DNA of 64,000 nt from Fennellomyces sp. T-0311. Lineage: Eukaryota > Mucoromycota > Mucoromycetes > Mucorales > Lichtheimiaceae. How positions within the stretch are numbered: the first letter of the stretch is position 1; each line of letters opens with the position of its first letter. The notes under the pieces were generated by a model that was not told where the DNA came from, searched no databases, and was given only the letters and a program-made list of their open reading frames with translations. Where the stretch lies: contig JALLLT010000010.1 in NCBI GenBank assembly GCA_025266875.1, positions 558,001-622,000 of the forward strand, given 5' to 3'. Position numbers and translations under genes: made by a program. Positions 45,330-56,222 of this stretch are shown here, piece by piece.

Positions 45330-46630
45330 ATGTCTCTTCGTCGCAGCGGTCGTCTTATCAAGTCTGTCAAAACAAACGATCAGCTGATTGAATCGCTACC
45401 CATCGTAAAGGAGGAACCTAAGCGCCGGCGCCGATCACCGAGCGAGTTAAAAACTAAAAAGTCACCGATCAAGCGATCCAAGATCAATGCTGAAACGTTT
45501 CCAGAGCCGGACAACTGGCGCACGGTCTATGAGCGGATACGCGCTTATCGCGAAACAGTAACAGCGCCTGTTGATACAATGGGCTGCGAACGACTGGCCG
45601 AGGACGATGTGCCAGAGAAGGTTACGCTCAAAAGCGCACGCTGAGGCACGTATCGATCTAATACGAAAGAAACAATAGACATCAAGGTTTCAAACGCTTG
45701 TGTCGCTGATGCTGTCGTCGCAAACAAAAGATACCGTGACAAGCGCAGCTGTGAAGAATTTGCAAAGTACGTTGCCAGGAGGGCTGACGCTGGAGAGCAT
45801 TTTACAAGTGGATGAAGCTGTTTTGGATGGATACATCAAAAGCGTTGGATTTCACACACGCAAAGCAAAGTACGCAGTCTGAAACAGAGGAAGAGGCTGG
45901 CAGGGAGACTGATTGTCTGAAAGATACATCAAAGAAGCCGCAGTCATTCTGCGCGACAAATACGATGGCGACATTCCTGATACCATCGAGGGTTTGACAG
46001 GACTTCCTGGTGTCGGTCCGAAAATGGTAAGTCATTAACAAATGGTGTTTCAGTAAAACCGATTTTCTCATCTTGTCTCAAAAATAAGGGGTACTTGGCG
46101 CTGCAGGTCGCGTGGAAAATGTAATGGCATGGTGATCAACTGTCGATAGCCCTTTAATATGTTGTTTTTAGCAACGCTGGGATTGGTGTAGATGTGCATG
46201 TTCATCGCATCAGCAACCGTTTGGGTTGGTGCGACACAGCCCACGGCCTGCCGGATGATACCCGAAAGGTAAACATTGATCCAACTTGCGCGGCAATGGC
46301 AATAACTCTGGTAATGCAATGAAGCAATTGCAATCGTGGCTGCCCAAAGAGTGTTGGCGACCCATCAACCCCATCCTGGTCGGCTTTGGCCAAGTGATGT
46401 GTCTTCCCCGAGGCCCAAAGTGCATGGACTGCCCCGTAAGCGAATACTGCCCGTCCGCAGTAACAAGCGTAAAGAAGGTCAAGAAGATCAAGGAAGAGAT
46501 AACCACGGATCCGGATAATCACATCAAGATCAAAGTGGAGGAGCAGCAAGAAGATGTTAAGGCGGCTGCGTTCGCAGGTGGGCACGAACCAACTCTGATC
46601 AAGACCGAGGATGGTCCACTCGACTGGTGA
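45330..46630 (+). CDS. NTH1: endonuclease III homologue, bifunctional DNA glycosylase/AP lyase
   Basis: Six exons: 45330-45620, 45679-45869, 45924-46026, 46089-46120, 46172-46268 and 46325-46630, 340 codons in frame. The basic N-terminus ([20 protein letters not shown]) looks like a nuclear signal. The helix-hairpin-helix [11 protein letters not shown] contains the catalytic Lys, and [11 protein letters not shown] holds the catalytic Asp. The 4Fe-4S ligands follow the exact C-x6-C-x2-C-x5-C spacing in [17 protein letters not shown]. It removes oxidised pyrimidines and cuts abasic sites in base excision repair. About 60 acidic/Lys-rich residues after the cluster are a lineage-specific tail. 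Confidence 0.95.
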
Positions 46631-46878
46631 TTGACACGGGGCATCGGTGGAGCGGGATCTGACGGAAATAGAAGTCGACATGCTCTTTTATAAATAAACA
46701 ATAGTCATGTGTATAAAACGACACCGCCACTTTTGGAGTGCCAAGGGAGAGGTTACACTAAGAACCAAACCCTATCTGGTTTTTTTTTAGGTCTGGATGG
46801 AACAAGGGTCAACAATAATAATGATAATTTACAGATGGTACAATAAGTAGGGATAGCAGCAAAATAAAAATGAGTAAC

Positions 46879-48205
46879 TTAAGACCGAGAGTGTGGTACG
46901 TCATTTTGAGGCTGATGGTCGTCTACCAAGTTGGGCACATGCCGATCTCCTCCATCACTTGAACCTTCTGGCCAGTATCCTTGTTGCTGCTGCGGGTAAT
47001 TACCCGAATAGTCATCATGCATTCCTTGAGGGTAGTATGGCACGCCCGTTGATGGAGACGAGTGCCGAGCCGATTGCTGCGGAGAAGTATCTTCGTAGTA
47101 CGCACCGATGGTTGCTGGATCTCGATACTGTCCGTAATCGTCGTCCGCCACTTTACTAGCGGGACGCAGTGGTGCAACCAAAGGTCTCGCGTTGCTTGAT
47201 GGAGTACCGCTGCTGGTGCCGGGCGACATGGGACGAGCTGCAGCCATATCGGGATAATTGGCATACGGGTCATCCAAATCCTCGCCGTAAGGGCTTTTCT
47301 TTTGCTTTCGGCGTCTTCGAAGCATAAAGAAGAAGATACCAGCTGTATTTTTTGGGGGGAGAGATTACGTGATGGAACGTTAGTTCAAAAAAAAACTTTA
47401 CCTAAAAAACTGGGCTTTACCTATTATGCCAACAAAGGCCACACCTCCCACCACGCCTCCAGCAATCGCACCTGTATTTGTCGAACTGGTACCTCCGTCA
47501 CCTATTTCTCCAGATGTCGGAACAATTGAAAAAGATGTCGATGTAACGGTGTAAACATGAGTTCCAGAGGAAACCACACTAGTCACTTCAATAGGAGTCG
47601 ATGATAGTCGCCAAGTGGTCGTCTCGTTATCAGGTGGCTGCTCGTCCGTTGGTGATGCAGTAGTTGTAATAGGATTGGTGGTAGGATTGGGAGTAGGATT
47701 GGGAGTAGAAGTGGTAGTGGGGGTATCGTCAGTAGGTTCAGGATTATCCGTCGTTGTTGTGACAGTGGGCACTTCATCACTAGTAGTTACCGTAGTAGTG
47801 GGCTGCTCGCCGCCCGTAGTAGTAGGATCCGGCGACGGTGTAGGCTCAGGCGTCGTAGTAGGTGCAGGGTCAGGTGTTGTAGTTGGCTATGTAAGGGGTA
47901 GTTTTTTTAAACTGTTAGAGATATTACGCGCGTAAATTCATGATTTGTACACTTACATCGGGATCTGGCTGTGAGGTGGTCGTCGGTGGTGGCTCCTCGG
48001 TAGTTGTCGGAGGTGGTTCATCCGATGTGGTGGGTGGTGGAGGCTCTGAAGTGGTTGGGTCAGGCTGCGGGTCGCTAGTGGGCGGTGGAGGTCCGCTGGT
48101 CGGTGGCGGAGGCTCGTTGGTGGTCTCTGGTGGAGGTGGTGGTGCGTCGCTCATGATTGTTGAAAGAAGGAGGAAGAGGAGTGGATTTGACATCGGAGGG
48201 CACAT
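46879..48205 (-). CDS. mucin-like single-pass membrane protein, possible cell-wall sensor
   Basis: Three exons: 48205-47957, 47886-47421 and 47342-46879. Two in-frame ATGs (48205 and 48193) both precede a short hydrophobic signal (PLLFLLLSTI). About 190 Pro/Thr/Ser-rich residues follow, an obvious O-glycosylation stalk, then a short Ser/Thr/Val ectodomain, a membrane helix (AIAGGVVGGVAFVGIIAGIF, where exon 3 begins at AGIF), a stop-transfer RRRRKQKK, and about 135 cytosolic residues rich in Pro, Tyr, Asp and Gln. This is the shape of Wsc/Mid2-type stress sensors, but no WSC cysteine domain is present, so the role is inferred. It is convergent with NTH1. Confidence 0.8.
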
Positions 48206-49878
48206 AAAAAGAAAAAGCGGACTTGTATCAACCGAATAGAGTAAGTAGGCCGCAGTCGCACAACATGCTTCCTTTAGGGCAAGTAAAGGTTTCTTTTTTT
48301 TTACTCAGCATTGTTCTCGAGGCAAATTTCTCAAAACGTGTCTCCATTCTCTATTCATGTTGCAAAAGGCTATATCACTGCGCTTTTTTTTTTAAAAAGT
48401 GCGAGTTACCGCGTGTTTTCCCCTTGTACATATCCCCTCCAAATATAGTTTTTTATGATCAAAAATAGACGTCGCCTATTGAACAAATGAGATCTTTTTA
48501 CCTTCCAGTCTTCCCGATGCCCGATCTTTTTTTTCGAGTAACACGGTGCACACGCGTCTGTCTTCCTTGTACCGATACTTTTGTTACACGCAGAAACCTT
48601 CTTTTCCGCAAGGTTGAAAAATTTTCTACTACTTTGACCACCAAAGCAATTGCATTGCGAGCTACGGATATAACGATGCGCAATGCTAGTGATCGGAGCT
48701 ATGACAATAAAAAAACTTTTGGCGACAGCCTTTGTCAGCACGGTTCACAAGGTTCCGATAGCTTCTTTTTCGAAGGATGCTAAAAATGAGACCAAATTCC
48801 AAGTTAAGCTAACGATTGTTTCCAGCGCGTTTGGCGCATGACGTCCTGCGCCTCAACAAAAGTCTTTGTAACCGTGTTCTTTTTGTGAATCATCGAACAT
48901 CGTTTCCTTCTTTCGACTTGAAGAATTACCCACAGTTCTTTTTTTTTTCAGGAGATTTTAATTTTAAAATGATGAGCATGTACGACGTTCATGTCTTGAT
49001 AAGCTTTTAATATTACCCACTTAAACCTTCAAGACAATAACCGGGCATCCCAATATCGTGCTAGGTCTACCAGTCGACGAAACAATATACTAAACTGAAC
49101 AAGGACTCCCTGGAAAGAATTAACATGCAAGTTTTTTTTTTATCTCCCGGTCGGGATATTGCGTAAGTCTGTCTGCTTAGTTTCATTCTTTTGCTACACA
49201 ACGCGTAAAAGATGCCCGCTGTTGTCGTCGTTTCAAGTGTTACTGGGCTGTGCATATCATGTCGAAGGCTGATGTGGCTCGTACATGCTCCATTTATTGA
49301 GTTACAATCATGGCTCATACTTACCTGTATAGTAAAAGTGCTTGGCGCAGCTTACTCTATAAGCAATTCGATATATATGCATAGGCGGACAAAGATATCC
49401 AATATGGGTACGTAACTCACTGTATGGTGCAATAGAGTACTTTAATCTGCACCAAGTTAAACTAAATATATACGTACGACTAATTGCTTAAACTGAATTA
49501 TAATGATCCTTTATATATTGGACTATAATTGCATAAAGTTATCGTCTTTGTTGGAACATGATTTCTTTTTCTTTTGCGATACCAAAGAAAGCGAATTACA
49601 TAATACCGCGAGAAAACCAATGAACAAAAATGTTCAAGCGTGTGGCTAAACGCAGTTTCTGTTTGCTTTTCACTTGCATCTGTACGAAGGTACCCATTTA
49701 CTCCAGTCTGGATAAATGACAGAGTTCGATAGTCCAAAGCAGCATTCCTACGAATAACCATCTACTACATCAGAAACTTCACATACCCGTTTTGGCACGG
49801 ACTATAAGTCAAGATTAATCGCATTATTACAAATAGTTCTATCTAAAAACCTCTTTAAGAAGTAAGCATCTTTATGAA
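48206..49878. other. gene-poor stretch
   Basis: 1.7 kb with poly-T runs and only short chance frames. The first part must hold the promoter of the mucin-like gene. Nothing else is supported. Confidence 0.4.
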
Positions 49879-51760
49879 TCATTTAAAGCAAGTGCAAAAA
49901 TCAGCAAATGTAAGAGGTACTGCCTTGAAAACATGAGAGTACACAACCCATTTAAATAGATGAAGGGCTGTCCACTGGACGACCTTCGTCTCTGCCACAA
50001 GCTTCTCGCCTTCCCCTCCGAAACACAATAACAACAATATTAGAAAATTACTCGCTACAAGCACAAGGCTGACATTAATAAACCCTAGTCCGACACCAAC
50101 TGCTTGGATTAGAAGATACATAGAAATCGAAACAATTGCGCTAGTATGTAATAGAAGGTGTTCAATTGTCGCAATCAAAAATATAGATAGATAAATAGAT
50201 TTTGAAAAGAAACTTACCCAAATCCATAATTGAATGTGTTTAATGCTGCACCTTCACGTGGTTGGAAATCCATAGCTAGCGTAGAAATCCCTTGGTCCAG
50301 TATGGGGAAATTGAGGCCCACTACCCCTCCCTATCATTAGCACTCTTGATTTGATATATAAAGACTTTACTTATCAAGAAACAGTAAAGTGAGCATGACA
50401 GGCAAGGGAGCAACCCAAGTACAATAGCATCCATATATATATATGTCTGTAACCGTTTGCACAATTGATGCACTTACCTGAACAGGCTTTAAACATGCAA
50501 CACATGTTGGAAATCCACATGAAATTCGGCGTGATTTGCAAAGATCGTCAGTATTATTTTCTCCAGAGTCAACTTGTAATACCGCTGGGCAGCTTTTTAA
50601 GGTAATGACGAAGATAGATTCCTGCAGAAAGTCCTCCATTAAACCCGCCTATAGATTGCGCAAGATAGTAGAGTCCAGTATTCTACTCGCCCAAAGCAAA
50701 ACAGTCTTTGAAAAGATACACTGTTGTGATGTTATAGAAACCTTGAGCGTCATTATACACGCCTTTAAGTGAAAGCATTGTTAAGAAATGTTTTCGTTTC
50801 AAGATTTGGAATGTCAAAGCAAGATTTCAGATTAGTTTTTTTTTTTAAAAAAAATTCTTTTTCCTATTTGGAGCTTAACCAGGGTGAGCTTCCATGATAA
50901 TCAATGTTGCTACTACGAAAGAATGAGCATGATGCTGCGAATTGTCGGTGCCACCACTGAAATTGGGTCAAGTTGCGTCTTTTACTCGCTAGCGAAGGTA
51001 ACGTCTCCGGTAGAAATAATTCAATGATTAAGGATGAGGTTCCTACGACACAGTGTAATATTTAGAAGCCATACCTATTTGGAGTTGCAATTCAGCTACC
51101 ATTGAATGCACGTGTATTTTACGTAGAAAGACATATCTCCAAGAGAGATGATGTACAACAGCCCCGACGATAACTGGGCCAACAAGTGTAAATGTTCGGA
51201 AAGCTGTGTAGAAAATCGAGAGATATAACGACCGGGCGTGGTTAATACATGGTGTTAGTAGTTGTACTATATTTGTTTCAGATATATTTGATCGTGCTGG
51301 CTTCATATGCGCACTTTGCAGCGTCGGCAGTATCACTTGTTACGCCGAAGCCTGTAATCAATTCCATACTGTGTCAGTCGGTCTACGTATTATACGATTT
51401 GTTGTAGACAAATCTAGTGGGATATTAACTATTGAATTTAATGAACTTGTGCCAAGAGCTTGTAAAATTTGGAATCCAATAAGGCAACCAATCGTTGGTA
51501 CAAGTGCTAAATCAGCACATACACTAGTCACGATCGGCGATAAAAGCATATAAACAGGCCGGCGGCCCCATACGTCCGACACTGCTGGAAAAAGTGCATG
51601 GGTAGTTGCCTGCGTTAATTTGTATAATGACACACTGGCGTTAACTGCGATAGCAGATGTATTCATATCTTTAATATATATAGCTAGTCCATTAGCTTGG
51701 TTCACTTGTTTCTTACTAGGAGGTGAGTATATACCTACCGCTTGCACCGTTGCAAGTGTA
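49879..51760 (-). pseudogene. MFS transporter relic (drug/H+ antiporter-1 type)
   Basis: Minus-strand pieces follow the order of a 12-12+ helix MFS carrier. Near 51650-51450 is SVSLYKLTQATTHALFPAVS then DVWGRRPVYM, the loop 2-3 signature. At about 51200 is FTLVGPVIVGAVVHHLSWR, near 51010 LFLPETLPSLAS, near 50300-50220 LDQGISTLAMDFQPREGAAL, and near 50100 a final membrane segment. In between are stops, frame changes and unrelated sequence (for example 51430-51320), and I could not join the pieces with normal introns. It resembles Qdr/Tpo-type multidrug or polyamine exporters. An intact gene with unusual introns is less likely. Confidence 0.6.
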
Positions 51761-51887
51761 AGGTATTTATATGAGATGCGAAAGGTGGATTAACGCTTGT
51801 TGTGGAAATACGTGCCAGAATAAGTGTACTTTGTTTAAAGGCGAAAAATGGGGCATTGCTCTCTTTTTGGTGGTAGCGGTCTCTATA

Positions 51888-51988
51888 TAGTAGAGCCCCA
51901 CGTTTTACATTCTCGCTTTTTTCATACCCTCAGCATTTGCACTACACTTTCTAAAAAAACCGCCAGTGCAAAAAATGGAGCTCCACTG
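51888..51988. mobile_element. 101-bp TIR MITE with TA target duplication
   Basis: Starts tagtagagcccc and ends ggagctccactg, flanked by TA (51886-51887, 51989-51990). The right half has the same AAAAAAACCGCCAGTGCAAA block as the elements at 13.7 and 30.8 kb. It has no coding capacity and is the most diverged of the three. Confidence 0.65.
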
Positions 51989-52269
51989 TAAAAATTAATA
52001 CTTAAGTCATATTTCGGTCAAACCAGAGCTATTATGTAAACTCACCATTTAAGGAATTTTCCTGATCCACGTCTAAGCAGAAAAGGGAATGGAAAGAGTG
52101 CGAGTATATTTTAAAATCTGAATGTATTACAGTAATGAATAGTCATAAGGAAGGGATACTCTTCGAACAAACTTTAAATACTATTGCTTATAGGCCACAC
52201 TTTCTTTCTACGTACGTACTACATACGTAAGAGGCCGAGTCGAGCTCTCAATTATATGGAATGGCAAAA

Positions 52270-52885
52270 AACCGAGCGATTCTCAATGGAGGAAATTAAC
52301 AGCACGCAATCCACTCCACCAGGCGTATAACAAGATAAGAAACGGGCAGGACCCGCCGAGCAACCCAGTCGTGAACGCAATTGACAAGGAACGTGACGAC
52401 GAATTCGCCTCTCGCTGCACCAAATACAAGTCAATCCGATGCTTCCGGTCATATCGCATCATCGACCCGATCTTGTATTTGGCAGCATCTTCATTGGATC
52501 GACACCGTTTGATCAAATGGCGCATGCACTGGCTGCCTTCATATCCACTGAAGGACTGCGAATGCGGTGCCACCGCTGCGCCAAGAGAACATTACGCCAT
52601 ATGTCCATTATTACAACCAATGCGACATGAATTACTCGAGACATTCGGTACGATCCCGGAACTACGGAAAGAGGAGCAAGATATAGACTATATCCTGAAC
52701 AGATTACCGCGTTCTAATAGCGGCCTGACCCGAGGCAAATGGAAAACGACCTAACCAGCACTTCTCCATGTCCTTAGGAAGATCGACGGGCTGAGCCACC
52801 CGAACGAGGATTACGATGATGACGAGCCGGCGCCAGAAGATGCCCTCCAAGGCAGCACATCCGAACTCACAAGAAACCACACATA
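52270..52885 (+). mobile_element. LINE 3'-end fragment with zinc-knuckle-like motif
   Basis: An open frame up to 52754 encodes a C-terminal LINE region: RLIKWRMHWLPSYPLKDCEC, then CGATAAPREHYAICPLL. This is the C-x-C...H...C pattern typical of the 3' part of Mucoromycota non-LTR elements. After a TAA the coding-like pattern continues in another frame with an acidic tail (HPNEDYDDDEPAPEDA). RT and endonuclease are absent. The fragment is 5' truncated, as usual for LINE insertions. Confidence 0.65.
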
Positions 52886-54402
52886 GTGTGGCTCTCTCTT
52901 GATTATCAAGCAACATCAACTCTCTGGCTGTAAGCCTCCATAGTTTCTTTTCTTTCTTGTTTTAATTCCTATCTTATCACTTCTACCACCCTGCCTGTCT
53001 TTTTCCCATTAGGGGTTTTCAGACATGGCATACGCACTATCCTCTATACCTAAGCATTCGTACCTCAAGGAAGCGACCATACACCTACAGGAGCAGGTCA
53101 AAAAGTCTTCCATAATAAAATCACTACTTTTCAACTACACAAGAGGCCATCGCTACGTTATATTTACATACAACTTATTGAAGGTTTGTTTCATTGGCAT
53201 GTATATAAAGGATATAGCGCAAAACTTGAACGAATGAGTAGTATTGAGTATAAATTTTGAGCCAAATCCTTACTTTTATGACTAATATTATTATAAACCA
53301 AACATTTCTGTAGTTACTTAAGATCGTTACAACGCTACATGAGCCAATATCTGCGATGATTGAGGCTATGCATCAATGTGGATATAAGTTGAATTGAGAT
53401 GCTTTAAAGCCAAAAAAAAAGTATTTTGGTGTATTTACGGCGAATCACTTACCAGTAGTTCCTTCAGATTGATCCTTACGCTCCAGAAATATAAGCTAAA
53501 TCGCGATGAAATTGGTAGTGGAGTAAGTAATTGGTACTGATAGTACTATATAATTATAAGGTAATTTAAGAAGTAGAGTTGTTGAATTACTTGGGAAATT
53601 CATGATCTTCTACACATAAAATGGTGTGTTGTACATTAAACAAACGATCCAGGTTTGACTCCTTGATTTGTGATACCGAACTGGAATTACCTTGTATAGG
53701 CGATAATATATGAGCAGTAATCAAATATGAAAGTTCTCTTCGTCATCGTTACAAAGTACCTGTATTGCATATTTACATTGTCCCCTAAATACTCTCTGAA
53801 GAAGTGTGCACTCGGATTAAAATCTAAAGTTTCCCAACACCACGTCATTGCGCCAAAGATAATGTATTCACGGAGAAAAATTTGCTGTAAAGGGGATGTC
53901 GACTGAGGGAGAAAAGGGATGCTTTGATTCTTGTAGGGCATGGAAACTTCGTACTAATAATTTTAAGCTGCAGCGAGTAGCCTAAAGTGCATACGTACAC
54001 ATTTCGTAGTATTATGATAAATATTCCTTATCGTCCAGTTACTATGCTGAAAAGTATCCGTATCCTATTATCGCGGTGAGATGGCCCCTGCGCAAAATGC
54101 AATGGAATAGGGACATAGGTCTGCTGCATTAATACTCGGACCACCTGGCAAAAAAGCAACTTGACAAATTAGCGGATAAAGCAGAGAAATCTGTCAGAAA
54201 ACACGGCAGAGAACGGTAAACGTGGACGGCTACTAAGCAACAAGAACGTGGTACTATGTACTTATGTAATCGCACCTCATTTAATCAATGTGTTGCTCGA
54301 ACACACATTGACTCACCAACAGTCACTGCAGTCGACATAGAGTAAAATGCGGGATTTACCAGGGCGGTTTGCTATCTATTAATTCCACATAAACCATAGA
54401 CT
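52886..54402. other. 1.5-kb AT-rich stretch without a supported gene
   Basis: Short unrelated frames only (for example 53025-53237 plus, 53687-53941 minus). No motif recognised. The end is the promoter of the DAHP synthase gene. Confidence 0.4.
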
Positions 54403-56079
54403 ATGGCAGCCACCGAAGATCTCAGCAACAACTGGACTCCAACAAGTTGGAAATCCAAGCCAATTGTACAAGACGTTAACTATGAAGATCAAGAACATGT
54501 CGACCGTGTTCTTAACAAGCTGAATCGCTTACCACCTATGGTTTCGGCTCAGGAGGTATTTGAAATGAGCACGATCGCTTTTGACATGTGCTGATCATTA
54601 GAAACTATAGATTGAGACACTTCGAGAACAACTTAAGCAAGTTGCCCTGGGAAATTCGTTCTTGCTCCAAGGTGGTGATTGTGCGGAACTGTTTGATTAT
54701 TGTTCCCAGGTAACGTATACGATATAGCAAAAAATTCTGTCATGTTGGTGTAACTTATATGAATGGCAGGACCCTATCGAAGCTAAACTTAAAGTTTTGC
54801 TGCAAATGTCATTGGTGCTGACATGGGGTGCCAGAACATCGGTGGTGCGCATTGGACGAATGGCAGGTCAGTACGGCAAGCCAAGAAGCAAGCCGACCGA
54901 AATGCACGAAGGAAAGGAGATTCTTTCGTACAGAGGTGACAATGTCAATGGGTTTGATCCCAGTGATCGACGAGCTGATCCTGAGCGACTCTTGGGGTAA
55001 GTTGGAAGCTATACAAGGAGAAGTGTAGGCGTGCTAAACCGGGGATTTAGCGCGTACTTCCATTCTGCTGCAACACTCAACTACGTGCGAACCCTCCTTG
55101 ATTCGGGTTTTGCAGGTACGTTCCGATCCAGTCCAAGGAAAGTCATGTGCTAATGTTTTGTGGTAGATCTTCATGCACCATCAAAGTGGAATCTTAGCCA
55201 CGTGCGATCAGACGCTGTCAGAGGCGAATACCAGTCAATCGTAACACAGCTGTCCGATGCACTCGACTTTATGAAGACTGTGGGTGCTGATAGCAACGGA
55301 AACAACAATGCTTTACGATCCGTCGACTTCTTCGTTTCGCATGAATCGTTGCTGTTGGATTACGAAGCCAGCTTGACACGTCTGCTGACATCTCCCTCGA
55401 CAAAGACCAAGAAGTGGTACAACACCGGTGCTCACTTCTTGTGGATTGGCGACCGAACACGCCAGCCAGACGGCGCACACGTTGAATATATCCGCGGCCT
55501 CGAGAACCCTGTGGGCCTCAAAGTGGGTCCCACAACTGAACCAGCCAAGCTGGTCGAAATCCTCAACAGAGTCAACCCCAACAAAGAAATCGGCAAGGTG
55601 ACGCTGATCACACGCTTTGGCGCCGACAATGTTGAAAAGTTCCTTCCACAACACATCGAAGCAGTCCGCGAATCGGGCCATATTCCCGTGTGGGTGTGCG
55701 ATCCGATGCACGGCAATACCAAGAATGCCACCGGTGGCGTCAAAACCCGTCATTTCGTTGACATCATTCAAGAACTCTCGCAAACTTTCCGGGTGCACAA
55801 GTCATGTGGAAGCAAGTTGAACGGTGTTCACTTTGAATTGACTGGCGACTCCGTTACAGGTAGAGTGTTGCAGGTTTCTATTGGTGAGCGTGGATCGGCT
55901 AAGTATGCTTATTAGAATGTGTGGGTGGTTCGATGGATTTGACCGAAGAAGGCTTGTCAACCAACTACCAAACTTACTGTGATCCTCGACTCAATTACGA
56001 GCAGTCGCTTGATGTCGCGTTCTTGATTGCAAAATACTATCAGAATGAGCGAAACAATAAGGATTTCCCGAGCCTGTAG
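54403..56079 (+). CDS. class II 3-deoxy-7-phosphoheptulonate (DAHP) synthase
   Basis: Six exons: 54403-54555, 54611-54709, 54770-54996, 55051-55115, 55167-55859 and 55916-56079, 467 codons in frame. Class II blocks run in order: WKSKPIVQDVNY, LLQGGDCAELFDYC with the metal-binding Cys, FDPSDRRADPERLLGAYFHS, FFVSHESLLLDYE, LKVGPTTEPAKL, RFGADNVEKFLP, CDPMHGN, HFELTGDSVTECVGGS and TYCDPRLNYEQSLD. The enzyme joins phosphoenolpyruvate and erythrose 4-phosphate, the first step of the shikimate pathway. It is the plant/microbial class II type, distinct from yeast Aro3/Aro4. Length suits the family. Confidence 0.95.
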
Positions 56080-56222
56080 ATGGAATGGTGGCTGGCCCTT
56101 CACTTAACTCGGCAGGTGCATAAATATCATTAAACTTTAGAAGCAATAAAAGTATCTTTATTTTGTTTAAGTTAACTCTAATTTAGTGATATCTATAATG
56201 GTGCTTCTTCTCTAGCAGACGT

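Noticed and set aside
47615..48239. Val/Gly-rich plus-strand frames
   Set aside because: They are antisense readings of the Pro/Thr-rich stalk of the mucin-like protein.
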